This document shows positions 10,627 to 23,340 of a DNA stretch of 64,000 nucleotides, piece after piece. Origin of the DNA: Hypoxylon rubiginosum (Eukaryota; Ascomycota; Sordariomycetes; Xylariales; Hypoxylaceae); contig CADCXA010000055.1 in assembly GCA_902806565.1 (NCBI GenBank), forward strand, positions 992,001-1,056,000, given 5' to 3'. Each line of letters starts with the position of its first letter. The stretch's first letter is position 1. The translations under genes were made by a program, and so were the position numbers. The notes beneath the pieces are model-generated. The model was not told where the DNA came from. It ran no database searches and saw only the letters and a list, made by a program, of their open reading frames with translations.

Positions 10627-12709
10627 ACTATTTGAAATCAAAGCTCTGCTGAAGCGCAACTAAAATCAGGTTTACTTCTTACCACTACCTAATAAGATTC
10701 ATTTCCCTTCTTGCTATACATATACATATGTACGCCCTGCAGAGATCTACAACGTATCAAGTTCTAGGCTCTTGAGTAATGAGCTGAGGAACTTTGAGTA
10801 CGTGTGCTAGGGGGAAGGGGCTAGAACAATGGCCTAGATGACCCTGCAAACCCCCTAAATTTCATGATATTATCAGATCGTCGCTAGCCCACTCCCGGCT
10901 ATGCACCCGAGAGGACTGCTTCGGCCTAGCCTAACCACATCCAAACCACATCCATTGGCCTCCCCTAAAACAAGAGTCTGACATAGTGGGCATGTTAGGG
11001 CCGAATCACCGTCAGGGATCTTGAATATCAACTGATAATCTGCATCGATCCCTCGGGGTGGTCGCAGATGCGCCGGGAGAGGCGTCGTCATGGTGGTCAG
11101 ATACGACCGAGGCGCAGATAAACAGCGTGTTCGTGAGACGAACATGCGAGCCCGAGGGTAAATTGGACCACTTTAGAGCATTACTGGATGCTGAATATTC
11201 CGTATTGTACACTGTTTTGTCTTTCAGGCTCGTGGAGGTTGGTGTCCAAGTCCAGTGCCTCGGTCTACCTACGTCTACCTACGTCTACCTACGTGTAGGT
11301 ACAGTAATGTGCTAGAGTCATTACTCGTTACCTTACACGCATTTCAGGGCCTACCAACGTCTGTCCTCTTGAAACCCGAGTCAGCAATTGGGGATACCTG
11401 CATTAGGTCCTTGGAATATTGGATGAGTTATCCTATCACTGGAACTAGCATCTCGATATCCCATTACGCCCTGCAGCTCGAATATTAAAGGGAGCTGAAT
11501 GTTTTTAGTGAGAGTTCTCGTGTTCATTCTTGCTGAGCCACGCTTGTTCATATTCAAGTTCACACGCAGAACGAGACTGGGCAAAGAACCACGTAGATGA
11601 GGAGAAGCCCAGAATATCCACGAGATAGATACTTGTGGGAACTATCCGGCACAGCCTGTCTCTAAAGGATTTGCCTTAGAGGTAAAGGCTGCTCAGTATC
11701 TAATGAATACAGACAGTGTTGGAAGCAACCCAATAGACCAAAGTTGTTCCCGTTAATGAAGCAGGTTAGGCGCCTATGCAAGCCTTCGAGACTCAGGGGG
11801 AGACGAGCTTTAAGAGTACCTACCTTAGGTAGGTACCTAACATTAAATCTATTAAAATTCATTCCAGGGACAAATTAGAAGCAAATCGTCAGCTGCATAT
11901 TGCGCTATCCAAGAATCGATCGTGGAGTCTTTGCATATCTGTAGGCATCTAAGTCAAGTTTAAACCTGCTTGTCGTATACTGGACGGACGAGTTGACCAA
12001 AAGCCATTCGCTATTTCGGCCCACGCGTGACGTCGCATGCATGAGCAAGATGCACCCTCCGTTTCGGACTTGCTGATGGCCGCTGGTATTGGTCAGGCGG
12101 CTTCTCTCGAAACGGTATCGGCGATTTTTCCTCGCCCCGAGGACTCCAAACAAACTCCCTTTCTTTCTCTCCTAACACCCCCGCCTGAACGCATCTCCCG
12201 AGCTCGGCCAGCTTTATTCGACTACCTACCTATATGTAAGCTTCTTATGTATGTATAGGTAGGTAGGTAGGTAGTCGGGGAAAAAGAAAAAAAAGCTTAT
12301 GATGAGGCTCTGCTTTTCCCACCCAACATCTTAAGACGTCTGTCCTACGTAACCTACATATTATGTCTCAGCCGTAGCCAGACCGCTAGTTCGCAACGTC
12401 GCTCCAGGAACCAGAAACCTTCTATCGCGCTTCTACCATAGCAGCTGAGGTGCCTATGCAGGAATGAGACATTTGACGCCTCTGATCAGGTATACTCTAC
12501 ATACGCTACGTGTACATATACTTGCTGACCTTGGACAGTACATAGGACGTAGGTAGCTTGAAAATAGTCTCATTCGATCCAGGTCCTAGCTCTACGTAAC
12601 AGACGGGGTCACATCTCAGCCAATACGCATCACGCGACTTCACACAGTACTTCGACAGGATTCAGGCACCCAGACCACCGCCACCAAGCCACCAGACGCC
12701 CCCGTGGAA
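10627..12709. other. Intergenic region with AGGT-type repeats
   Basis: About 2.1 kb with no convincing coding sequence. It contains short tandem CTACCTACGT units at 11262-11300, an AGGTAGGTACCT cluster near 11817-11840, and an AGGT inverted repeat at 12219-12277. The last few hundred bases should include the promoter and leader of the MOSC gene. The leader is CA-rich just before the ATG at 12710. Confidence 0.55.
12219..12277. repeat. Inverted repeat built on (AGGT)n
   Basis: The left arm 12219-12234 (CGACTACCTACCTATA) is the reverse complement of the outer and inner parts of the right arm 12254-12277. The right arm carries two additional AGGT units. A 19-nt spacer separates them. The sequence could fold into a hairpin. 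Confidence 0.8.
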
Positions 12710-13997
12710 ATGCCAGAGCGAGACATGAAGATCAAGATCACCGAGGTGAGCCAGCCAGCCGTTCATCTCATTCCCCGCCCCCACTTAGAACCTACCTACC
12801 TCCTCACCTAGACACTCACCGTATATACTCACCGTAACAAAGCTCTACATCTACCCCATCAAATCGCTCCGCCCCATCTCGGTCCGCAGCGCGCAGCTCC
12901 GGCGCGAGGGCCTGCGGCACGACCGGCGCTTCATGCTGCTCAGGGCCGAGGCCGACGGCCGGTACACCAACATCCAGGTCTCGCGGTTCCCGGAGTGCGC
13001 CTTGTTCGCGCAGGCCCTCGACGGCTGCGGCCACGTCGTCGTCACGTACCAAGGGGAGGAGGAGAATGAAGAGAAAGGAGCCCCCCGGCTGCGCGTGCCC
13101 CTAGACCCGGCCGCGGAAGACTTGCGACGGAACGGCGCCGTCGACGTCCTGCTGTTCGGCAGCGCGGCGCGCGCCTTCCGCGTCGGCGACGAGTGCGACG
13201 CCTGGTTCTCGGCGCGCCTGGGCTACCGCGCCGTGTTAGTATATATCGGCGACAACCGGCGTCCGGTGCTGGCGCACGCGCCTCCTTCTTCTCTCCCCCT
13301 TTCCTCTTCGTCTGGTAGCAAAGGCTCGTCCTGGTTCTCGTATGCCGCTTCGTTCCTACCGTCCTATCTACATCAGCAGCAGGGAAAGGGGTCCCAGGAG
13401 GAGGGGGGAGAAGAGGGGCTCGCGTTCAACGAGGCGGCGCCGTTCCTGCTGACGTCGCGGGCGTCGCTGCGCGACGTCGAGGCCCGTATGATGCCGAACG
13501 GCGAGGCTGTGGATATGATCAAGTTCCGGCCGAATATCGTAGTGGACCAAATTCCATCTTCTTCTTCTTCATCCTCCTCTTCTTCGGACGGGATCGAGGT
13601 TCTTGGCGCCTGGGACGAGGACTTCTGGGGAGAGATCGCGATCGGCGACCCCGCCGCCGCCGCGCAACGACACCGGCACCGACTGGCGCTGACGGCCAAT
13701 TGCGGGCGCTGCGTGTCTATCGATATCGACTACGCGACGGGGCGGCGAACGGACGTCGTGCTCAAGAGGCTGATGCGGGACCGCCGCGTCGACGCGGGTT
13801 CCAAGTGGTCGCCCATCTTCGGGCGTTACGCGTTCCTACTCCCGTCGTCCGCGGGGGGCGGTAGCAGCAGCAGCAACGAAGAACAGGGAGACACGCTATC
13901 CACTACTGCTGCTGCTGCTGCTGACGTCGCCGTGGGGGACGAGGTCGAGGTGACGAAACGTCTTAGTGAAAGAGACGTGTGGGCCTGGCCGACGTGA
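12710..13997 (+). CDS. MOSC-domain molybdenum cofactor protein (mARC-like)
   Basis: Two exons, 12710-12745 and 12843-13997, encode 396 residues. Exon 1 gives MPERDMKIKITE and splices in phase 0 to LYIYPIKSLRPISV, the standard opening of a MOSC_N beta-barrel domain. The C-terminal MOSC domain includes KFRPNIVVD, EDFWGEIAIGD and LTANCGRCVSIDID; the last contains the Cys region expected to bind the Mo cofactor. It continues to TGRRTDVVLKRLMRDRR and a GDEVEV element. Relatives reduce N-hydroxylated compounds or carry sulfurated Moco. Low-complexity insertions are visible: Ser/Gly-rich near residue 150, a poly-Ser run encoded by TCT/TCC repeats at 13556-13585, and Ser/Ala tracts near the end. A second ATG is in frame at 12725. 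The acceptor (AAAG before 12843) has a poor pyrimidine tract, so the exact join is less certain than the domain call. Confidence 0.85.
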
Positions 13998-16499
13998 GCC
14001 CCCCCCCTTCCCCCGCCGGGCGGCGGCCCGCCATACGGGCGATAACGAGACGAGGCGAGCGCGGACGGACTGGCCGAGAAGGCGATCAGATCCATACAGC
14101 AGAGAGGATGAGAAATTGACGAGGGAACGTGCTCGGATGGAGCCAGCGATCTTCTTTCTCTCTCTCTCATTGCCGGTTCTGCTGCCGATTCCTGCCTTTC
14201 CACGCGCCGCGCCGCGCCAGCTAAGCAATCAAGCAAGCACTATTAGAAGGAAGCACTTTTTTATACGGACACAGCGGGTGCCACCTGTCCTTCGGGTAAT
14301 TGGCTTACGTACGAGGCGGGAACCGGATCGCGATCGAGTTACATCCCGTCGGGCCAAACATCTTGTGTCTCGGGGAATTAAAAGGAAGAAAAAAAAGGAA
14401 CGACGAGGAAGAGGAAGACATAGGGCAAGCCGTTAGGGAGTTACCGATATTCTAGGAGATATTCTAGGAGATATTCTAGGACAACCTAGGGGACGCAACA
14501 GTTTGGTCGCACACCTACGCCGTACGCGCGTGCGGCAAGCGTAGGGCAAAGATTTTACCTAGGTAGGTTACAAGAAGAAAAGGCGGACACACACACAACA
14601 CAGAGGAAACGATGAAGGCATGTCATGCATGCATATCGCCTGGGCGTTTTAGGTACCTAACCTAACCTACATACATAACCTAAAGCATGGGGGTTACGTA
14701 TGGGGGTTTCCAGGGCTGGGCCGCCCGCGCCCTGTGCTCCCCCCAAAAAACGTCGACTACCGTTACCCGTGTACAAACGGGGAACGGGGGGGGGGGAGAG
14801 GGACATGTGAACGGCGGCCCTGCCAGCCCCTCCTTCCCTCAAATCGATTTGTTCCAAACAACGTTCCAGAAGCCGACGGGACCTTGCAGGTCCGCCGCGT
14901 GTTGCGTGTGCGAAAAGCGCGTGTTTTCTCCACGTTGCACGGCGTTTCTGTAAGGTAGCCCTGCCTAACCTCAGCTTTGGTCCCCCCCCCCTTTCCACTC
15001 CCACTCCCCTCCTCTTACATAGTTGGGCTGCACGCGGCAGCCTCAACTTTGACTTCATCGTAACCCGAAACTTTTCCAACGACGTAAGCCCAAAAAGACC
15101 AAACATAGAGAGCAGATAACGAGCTGATTCAGACTGCAACGTGGCATCAAGAGTAATGAGTAATAAGTCGGAACGTTGGGGGAGGCGGGCTTGTGTGTCC
15201 GAAACCAACAAAAATTTCGATTCTATTTTAAGGAGTAATCAACATGACTGTAGTGGTATTCATTGTGTACTTGCGTACTGGGCTTTCTTTTTGCCATAGT
15301 TTTTTCTTTTTCTCTTTCACGCCAGACCATAACCATACCAGAAACACCGCCGTAAACGAGGGATGGACTGACGGGCGCAGGATATAGTAAGAGTTTAGCC
15401 AGCGGCCAACTTGCTAACGTATATCACCGTTTGGACCGAGTTCCCTGCGTCCGCCGTACCAATGACCCTGTACGAGAAAAATAAAAAAAGAACGAGAATG
15501 AAATGAGATCCGTCATAACACAGAAGGCAAACCATTTCCAGTCCAATCCCGTCAATTTTGTTTGACTTTTCCTTTTTTTTCCTTTTCCAGCTCGTCCCAT
15601 TCATTGTACATTCGAATTTGAAAAGGGTGAAAAAAGGAGGAGAGAAAAAGAAAAGAAAATTCTATTGTGTAAAGGACCCTGACAAAATTGGCAATGCAAA
15701 TCCTGCACGCCCCTAGAACTCCGAGAACGTCCATCCTTAATAACAGAAAGAATTAGGCTACCCGGCATCTCCAGTGGGAGGCCACTAGACACCCTTTTTC
15801 CGTAAATACGCCGTTCTATTTGGGGGGTACAATTGGGAAAAAGAAACGAAATCGTAATCATGAGTGCCGTCAAACAGGGCTAAAGGGTGTGTACCGCGTA
15901 CAGCCTGTGACATCGGTGTAACACTGTCGGAAAGTGATCTATCTCATCGGGATCTCAGAAGATTGGACCGGGATGCGCTGTGGCTCGTTTTGGGTGGCTT
16001 GAAGAAAGCAGGGCAAGGGATTTGTGAAAAAGGTGTCAGTGAGAAGACAACGGTCTAGGCCAATAGGATCGTTGCTATGGCTGTTGTGGTCACCACCTGC
16101 AGCATCTTAGCGGTGCTAGACAAGGGGTCCCCCGCGCCAACTTCCGGATATCGATGTGCATTGCGTGTTTCGAGAAACCTTTTTATCCTGTCGGGGGATT
16201 CGAAGAAGAAAAAAATCCATTTTTTTTTTCTCTCCGTATGTAAATCCTTGGACCGTAATGCCGGTTGACAGTTTCTCACGAATTGAAAACTGGAAATAAA
16301 AAACCTGGCTTCGACAAATGCCCTGAGACCTTGGTTTCGAGACTAAATTAGATGCCAGGTTAGCTCTCCTACTCGTCAAGTCTGTCATATTCCGAATGCC
16401 AGGTGATGACATGTGAGACGTGACAGACTAGAGTCATCCAGCTTACCTCGACCGAAACCCCAGCGAACACGGCGCACCCCGATCCCACGCCTGCCGTGA
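13998..16499. other. Intergenic region with homopolymer and short tandem repeats
   Basis: About 2.5 kb downstream of the MOSC gene. It contains a C run, purine-rich tracts, a 12-bp triplication (14446-14481), G and C runs near 14785 and 14985, and pyrimidine/purine strand-biased stretches around 15300-15660. I see no gene. A short coding-like segment on the minus strand near 15393-15465 was considered and not accepted. Confidence 0.5.
14446..14481. repeat. 12-bp tandem triplication
   Basis: Three perfect copies of GATATTCTAGGA stand head to tail. No gene covers them. Confidence 0.95.
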
Positions 16500-16664
16500 C
16501 TAGACGTTGTGAACGCAAGCCCGGCACGTATGGATCTTGCAGTATCTACACTCGAAGATCCACCAGTGGGGACCCGAGTGACACAAGTTGCAGGTCCACT
16601 GGATGAGCGTGCTGTCCGACTTGAGCATCTTGAAAGAGTGTGCACAGTTGCTTCCCACAGCCAT
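16500..16664 (-). CDS. Small cysteine-rich protein, 54 residues (possible zinc-binding)
   Basis: A 54-codon frame on the minus strand runs from ATG 16664-16662 to TAG 16502-16500. The protein opens MAVGSNCAHSFKMLKSD. It continues with WTCNLCHSGPHWW and ECRYCKIHTCRACVHN, giving three CxxC pairs plus conserved-looking His and Trp residues. This spacing suggests one or two small zinc-binding knuckles. I do not recognise a named family. The surrounding DNA looks like a real Pol II gene. A TATTTAAA box on the minus strand lies near 17030, followed by a pyrimidine-rich leader. The leader holds a canonical 5'UTR intron (16847-16778) with GTGAGT donor, GCTAACT branch site and CAG acceptor. The function is unknown; an RNA- or protein-binding role would be a guess. 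No neighbouring gene explains it. Confidence 0.68.
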   Translation of the reverse strand: MAVGSNCAHSFKMLKSDSTLIQWTCNLCHSGPHWWIFECRYCKIHTCRACVHNV

Positions 16665-16777
16665 TGTTGGATGATGCGGTGACGAATGTGCCCGTAGAAG
16701 AGTGAATTTCTGGGGGTCTTGGGGTACAGAGTCTCAAGACGGGTTGGAAGTATTAGTGGCGAGTTGCTTGGTTTGTC

Positions 16778-16847
16778 CTGGTCGACGAGTTAGCTACACG
16801 GTCACGGTAGACAGACGGGCTGCTGCTGTCGGGCTGTTAAAACTCAC
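16778..16847 (-). other. Putative 5'UTR intron of the small cysteine-rich gene
   Basis: On the minus strand this 70-nt segment begins GTGAGT, contains GCTAACT about 10 nt before its end, and finishes CAG. It lies about 113 nt upstream of the ATG at 16664. These are standard fungal splice signals. Confidence 0.6.
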
Positions 16848-17024
16848 CGTGAGGGGATCAAGTAGCAATGGTTGGCTATTGGCTTGGTTTGGCGAGTATA
16901 GCGTGGTTACGAGTGAGTGAATGTGGTGTGCTGTTGTGTTGTGCGTATGCCGAGGTCTGATGGTCTGATGTTCTGATGTGAGAGGGTTGAGTGAGGGAGG
17001 TCTCGAGGCAACGGGAAGAAGGCA

Positions 17025-17039
17025 GGTTTAAATAGACAA
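17025..17039 (-). promoter_or_regulatory. TATA-like box for the small cysteine-rich gene
   Basis: The minus strand reads GTCTATTTAAACCTG. It is followed over the next 100 nt by a C/T/A-rich leader with many CTCAC elements, typical of fungal transcription start regions. Confidence 0.5.
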
Positions 17040-20000
17040 CGGGTGAAAGCCAATGGACGACCTTGAGGTCCAACAACACGTTGGGTTTATGTTGTCTCTG
17101 ATTTTGTTTGCCAATTGTGGACTTGGGACACGGGAAGAAGAAGAGTTAGGTACGAGGGAGGTCCTGTTTGTAGTTGTAGGGTAGGCGAGATTGTGGTCGA
17201 TGAAAACGAGGAGAGGCGAGGGAGGTATTTGAGTGACGAGAGTGAAAAAGGAAAACAGAGAGACAACGGATGGAGAATGATCGAAAAAAGGGAAATGTGA
17301 TGTGTAACTATTCATGTCGTTGGCGAGCTTTAAGGGTTAAGGGTCTCGAGGGAGGCTCAAATACATGTACGGCTCCCGCTGCCGCTGCCGTCGAGGTTGG
17401 CGTTGGCGTTGGCGTTGGCAAACCCTGGCTTGCTATGACGATGCTCGGCACTGCTCCTGCCAGGTCCATACTAGGTAACTCGGCATCAGTGTAGGAAACA
17501 TACCCAAAGCGAGGTACGGGCACGGACGCGGGTAGTTAGAAATGGGGAATGGAAACGGGACTTGATCTTGGGTGAGGTGATTGACATTGACATGACAGGA
17601 GTTTGAGTGGAACTGGCATTTGTCGTCCGACGACCAGGGCAAGTGGATTTAAGGAAGAAAGAAACGCGATGTTCTGCGACAAGGGCCAACAGGGCAACCG
17701 GTAATACCATTGGGCTACTTTAAGAAGATAGGCTACTTTTTTTTTTTTTTTTTTTTAAGATGGGGATGGGGTTCTGGGTTCAACTGGGTTCTAGGTTCTG
17801 TCATTTGAGGTTTTCAATTTTGGGAGACATCTACTATGTAGGCATGTTACTATGTCACTTATTAACCTAATACATGAATAAAATCTACATGTATCAAAAG
17901 TGAGCTATATGTACCCAAGTACCCTCTCGAGTTCGGTACATCGTGCTGCGTACTTCATTCCTACTTTAGGTAGGTTAGAGAATAGAGGGTTAGACGTTTA
18001 ACTGCCTGAACGGGGACCGTGTGAGATAATAATCTTTTTTTTCTTTACTGTCGGCTCAAACCGTCCTGCTAGGTACGGATATGTATGTGTATGGATATGG
18101 GTATGGGTATAGGGATGGGGTTCAAAAACTAAAAGCACTTAGGTAGGTGGGCAGTAGTACATTTGCAGTGATAGTCATGTAAGTGAGCGCGTTATGTATA
18201 CTTTAACACGTAGTAGTTGAGGTATGCACATGTCTAAGTCCAAGGTACCTAACCCAGCCCATAGCCCGTAGCCCCCATAGCCCATAGCCCATAGCCCATA
18301 GCCCACAGCTAGTACCGTATGAGTACTTGATGGAGAACTGCTACACACACGGCACACATTCATACACCACATATACATACAGCACACACACTTATACGAA
18401 CGAGAAATAATATAATCGTACTAATAAAGAGACGGATATGAAAAGAAAGAGGAGAAATATTATTTTTAGTCTACGACAGCAATTAAAAAAAATCGAAGCA
18501 GTAAGGTCCCAGGGCGAAGGGCGAACCGCAACCCTTCTTTGGCGATTGACAGCCTGGGCACTTTAGCATGTGCATGGGGCAATGACACGACATGGAACGA
18601 CGGCGGCCTGGCTTTGGAGACTTGCGGATTTTTTCAATTCTCGTCAAAATTAACTGTCATTCTCTTTTTTTTGGTTTCTTGTTCTCGATCTTATTTCCTC
18701 CATATGGCTATTTGTCGTTGCTGTTGCTGTTCCCGTCCCAGTCTGACTACTTACCTGCAGAACCAAGACCGGTCTGCCGTACGATGTACGATGTACGATG
18801 CAGAGGTAAGTCAAGCCACCTGGCTGATGTACCACTACATGTACATATCCTACTTTCTTTCCTATACCTTGGGGATATATAACTTTTTTTTCCCAAGGTC
18901 AAGGTCTGGGATTGGACAAGGTAAGGCGTACAGAGGAATTTTTATTATTATCCTAACGGCGTTTTAACCACTGGGACTGGGAGACCAGTCACAATCTGAA
19001 GCTAGCGGACGGCACGTACACGGAAACGTATTGGTCTTATCCTCTCACCGGTCGGCTCTCGCCGCCTACCCCTACCCTACCTTAAGTGACAGAAATTGCC
19101 GAATCGGTAAGTAGAGAGGGCCTTACCGGTCACCACACGGGTCTGCCCTCGAGAAAGGGTGCTGGTTCGCGTAAAAGTGCTCATGTACCATCTTTTGAGC
19201 CTAGGTGCAAAATAAGAATCTCGACCAGACATGGCACTTGTGCGGTTTCCTGTTTCTGATCGGAGAACCATATAGTTCCGTAGGACGTAGCAGCAGAACA
19301 GAACAGGGTCTCTCCCGTTCGAGGTGCTCGAAATATATGGTTCAGGAACCATTCGCGCGCAAGACAGAGAGCATATGTATCCAGGTGAACCGGACCAGAC
19401 CAAAGTCTGGTCTGGAGCGGTTTGCAATGATCAGTCGTCCCGCCAAGTATGATTATCCATACCTGACCGGCGTTGGCATTTATTGGTCGCGTCGAGGCCA
19501 GTATTTCATCATCCACTTATATAAGACTCCCGTATACCCACATAACGTTGTCTTGCAAACGGGTCCGGGGGTCACATTACGTGCGCGGGTGTAGGGTGTT
19601 TAGCGTGTGTAGGCGGTCATATATCCCGTAGGTATGTATTGTACCAAGGTTCGAAGTTCAAGGTAGTCCCCGTCAGTCCCTCCCCTCCCCTTCTGCGGCA
19701 ACATCCCGATGTGCGACCTAAGGACGTATTCAGCTCCCATTGCACATGCGCTGCGAGATCTGACTGCAACGCAAGGCCGTCGTACCGGACGTATTGGGCA
19801 TGATGGGCGCTGTGGTACGCCGGAGTTACGGTTAGTTGGGACGGCCAACTTCAGGCTAGGGTAAGAATCGAGCCGGATCTCACAGGTTGACGTTATACCA
19901 CGAGGCTTGCCGAAGAAAAATTTCAGACACCGAATGGTTGGTTGACGTTCCCAGGCTGGACCAGGGCGGGTAACACAACGACTACTATGTGAGAGATTCG

Positions 20001-22830
20001 AGGCTCATTGGGCAGGGGGATGCTTATAGCTGACTAAATATAAACAATTCCAGCCGGTGTGAGATTTAATTCTTACACATACAGATGATGGTGCGGTTTT
20101 TTACTCCGTAGAGAGAGAGAGAGGGAAAAAAGGGGACCCCACCATCTTCATCCGGGACTCAAGCCTTTTGGGGGCCCCTGGAACTTTGGGATCGATGGAT
20201 CATGTGAACGTGAAGGCTATAAGACGTACGTATAGTATACCTAGCTGAGCATACCGCATGGCCGCAATACCGCGATATAGTATATAGTACCGCATCGGCA
20301 TCGCGAGCAGGTTTTTTTTGACAAAACAAGTAGCTACCCACCTAGGTAAGTTGCACGTTGGCGGTCGACGCATGCAGCGCCGGTACGGGTGCAGCGAGAG
20401 TGGCTGAGTCGTGATGATAAGGGCGAACCATTATTCTCCGAATACCTGGCTGATAACTGTGCGACCTTGAAAACCAGAACGCTGACGGCGGGTATCGAAG
20501 GCTTTTCAAGTATCAAAGTATCAGGTATCAGGTACAGATATAGGGCAGTTGAAGCAGTTGAGGAAGCGCGGGGTGGTTTAATAGTACCTTTGAGAGGAGG
20601 GGGGGCTTCACGGAAGTACCCAGGGGTTAGGTACCTAGTGTACATACCTGTAAATATGAGGTAGTAGGTGGGAGGTAGGTCTCAACAGTTAGGTATAATA
20701 CCAAGAGCTGTCTGTGCCTGTCAAAATGCAGAATAAAAATATGGAAAATGTAAAGCTCGCATTTTGGCATTACACACGTAAGTGGTAAGATGCTAAGATG
20801 TTAGGCAAGTAATTAATTTACCTATACCTATACATATGCATATACATACATTACATATTACATATACATATATGTACCTACTTATAGATTCCTCATCTGC
20901 CCACCTCATAGCTCATAGCTCATAGATCATAGATTAGTAGATATCAATATGCTATGTAATCTATGTCCCTGTCCCTGTTCCGAACAACAGCTTACATCTT
21001 TACACCTTTTACACCTGTCCATCCGTCCACTTGTCCATCTGTCCATCTGTACACTTGTACACCTATACACCTGTACACCTGTACAATACACCTGCACACC
21101 TGCCTCATTCTCTCTATCTAAAGCGTTACATATTCAGGTACGAACGAGTCGTTGTCGGTTATTGGTGATGTAGTAATGTGACAGCGGCTGACGAGCTGCC
21201 AGGTGTCCATGCTAAGATGCTAAGCCGTCACCTTCGAAAGTAGAAGAAAAGGGGGGGGTAAAGGAGAGAGAAGAAAAAACCCATTTTGGTGTCTTCTTCT
21301 CAGGTACCAATGGCACCGATGTCACCAATGTCACCAATGTCACCAATGTCACCAATGTCACCAATGTCGCCAATGACACGCAGCTTTTGGGCTGGGCTGG
21401 AACGGCGACCATGCCACATCCACTACCCTGCACATATCCTAGGCGGTCGCTAGGACCTTTTCCATCGGAACATTGAAACCTCGTGCCTGGCGTAATCTAG
21501 ATGCAGCGACACCCATGATCCAACCCATGATATCGCAGGGTTATATTACACGCAACTACTTACTATTTTGAGCCGCCTGCACGTCTGCCGAATCGCATTC
21601 TGCTTCTGTTCTCTCCTCGACCTCGATTTGTCTAGCTGCGTCCCAATTCAACCCAACCAAGGAATCCATCTTTAGCCGAAGCTGTTGAGGCCTCCACCAG
21701 TTATTTGTTGGATTTTCTGCTCATGCTGACTGTCCGGCCATGCCCTGGGCGAATTCTACCTACCTACTTAAAGCGATCCAAGCTGCACCGGCACGGCATT
21801 GCCAACTTGCTAGGTGCGCGATACGTCTTTTTCCCCTTCGCGATTACAACTTATGGGGGCGTGTGGGTAAAGAGGGATTACCAACTACCTTAACGTGCTT
21901 TAGCCCGGGGAGTGCACTAGTAAGATATTGCTTCGTACGCGTTCCGCTTTGTTACCCTGTTACCTTCGTCCATACTGAAGACGGCAAATAAGGGGACAAT
22001 AGTTACGAATCCTTGGTAATACCTCTGAGTCAGCTCCCCATTTTCAGGCATTCTCAGGCACCACGACAAATTTTCAAATTACTATGTACGTGCTCGGTCC
22101 GGATACGTCTAGGGTTCGCATAAGTTGAGGTCACGATCGCCTCGTCTAAACAAGCTCCCTTCTTCGAGAGTTGCACTTTTACTTATCTATATACCTGGCC
22201 CATAGCCGAGTCATAACCTTATCGTTAAGACTATTGTCTGTAAGGATTATTATCTGTAAGGATCATCAACGAACCCCCCCCCCCCTCCACTCCCTACCCT
22301 CCACCCTCCCTACCCTCCCTCCCCATGGCACCCTTGGCCCCCCCCCCTAGCACCCCTAATACACACCCCTTGCCCGCCGAAGATTGAAACGTCAACACCA
22401 TTCCATACTAAAATATGATGTAGGCGAACAAGCTAACGTCGTCCCAAGAGCCGGGCACCTCCTGGTTAGGCCCGCCCACTTATTAGCTACCGACACAGAA
22501 GCTTGTAGGGAAACCCGGGTCTGGAAGCATTCGAATACCCGCTTTCGGGTGGAGTTTTCAGCTCTTTACAGCAGAGCCCTACGAGTCTCATTAGGGCTTG
22601 CAGTTTCAAAATTAGGAAACAGACTCGCCAGATTTGATCAGGCATGATCATTATTTAGGCATGTTAATGCCGTCTTCCCGTCTATTAGGCCGTCTGTCAG
22701 AACATTTGTCATCCATGTCGATCCAGGAAAATGCAGATTACAGATTACAGGTTACAGGTTACAGATTACGAAAAAGGGTTCTTTTGTCCCACGTTGTCGG
22801 CAATCTAACTAGCCTTTCATTGAGGCTCCC
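17040..22830. other. Gene-poor region, left part: simple repeats, no gene supported
   Basis: No open frame here has coding-like composition or splice signals that I trust. Visible structure includes a GTTGGC hexamer run (17398-17421), a T run of about 20 (17738-17757) and a CATAGCC repeat (18267-18306). There are also a GTACGAT triplication (18779-18800), CATAG repeats (20905-20932), a degenerate decamer GTACACCT/GTCCATCT array (21018-21105) and a CACCAATGT nonamer array (21307-21376). A C-rich low-complexity stretch (22273-22365) completes the set. The motif AGGTAGGTACCT recurs throughout. Confidence 0.5.
21307..21376. repeat. 9-bp tandem repeat (CACCAATGT)n
   Basis: About seven copies of CACCAATGT with minor variants at both ends (GGCACCGATG at the left, CGCCAATGAC at the right). 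On the minus strand it would read as Leu-Val-Thr repeats, but no gene context supports translation. Confidence 0.9.
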
Positions 22831-23302
22831 TCGGTAGCCCAATTATGATCCGGGGGGTATATGAATAGAAGGTAAGTCGGCAGACCGGGCAGACTTATAG
22901 ACATGTACCTATTCCGAGATATACGGTACCTAGGTAGGAGGTACTTTGAAGTTGGCGCATGGATTTGTGGCTTGGGGATGTAGGTACCGACTCGGCCTAA
23001 CTCGCCTAATTCGCCTAACTCTGAAGAGGGCAAGGAGGCTTTGGGGGCTCGGGGGTTCGGGGGGCTAGTGCAGGTCAAGCCGGCAGACCAGTCAAAGCTA
23101 CTATGTACTTGGTAACTAAACTACACGTACCTAGAAGCCACGACGTGCTATCATGCTATCGTCCTATCTTGTTAGGCTCTTTCTTCTGCTGATATCTGCT
23201 GACCACACCTTCATGCGCAATAACCTGCGGCCCTCCTGCGGCCTGCGGGAACTTATTTCTCAGGATGCGTAGCCGCGTGCCGGCGCCTGGGCTTCTGGGC
23301 TT

Positions 23303-23340
23303 CTGCTGCTGCTGCTGCTGCTGCTGCGGCTGCTGCTGCT
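23303..23340. repeat. CTG trinucleotide repeat
   Basis: An almost uninterrupted CTG run with a single CGG interruption. It lies outside any recognised gene. Confidence 0.9.

Noticed and set aside
14657..15211. 184-codon open frame on the minus strand
   Set aside because: Its length is explained by G/C runs that avoid stops. The Arg/Gly-rich translation shows no domain-like segments.
15393..15465. Possible terminal exon on the minus strand (VIGTADAGNSVQTVIYV) after a pyrimidine tract and CAG
   Set aside because: Only about 23 residues, with no upstream exon found within 700 bp. Too short to separate from chance.
18267..18306. CATAGCC repeats considered as a CRISPR-like or regulatory array
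   Set aside because: These are simple direct repeats without spacers in a eukaryotic genome. They are best explained as slippage.
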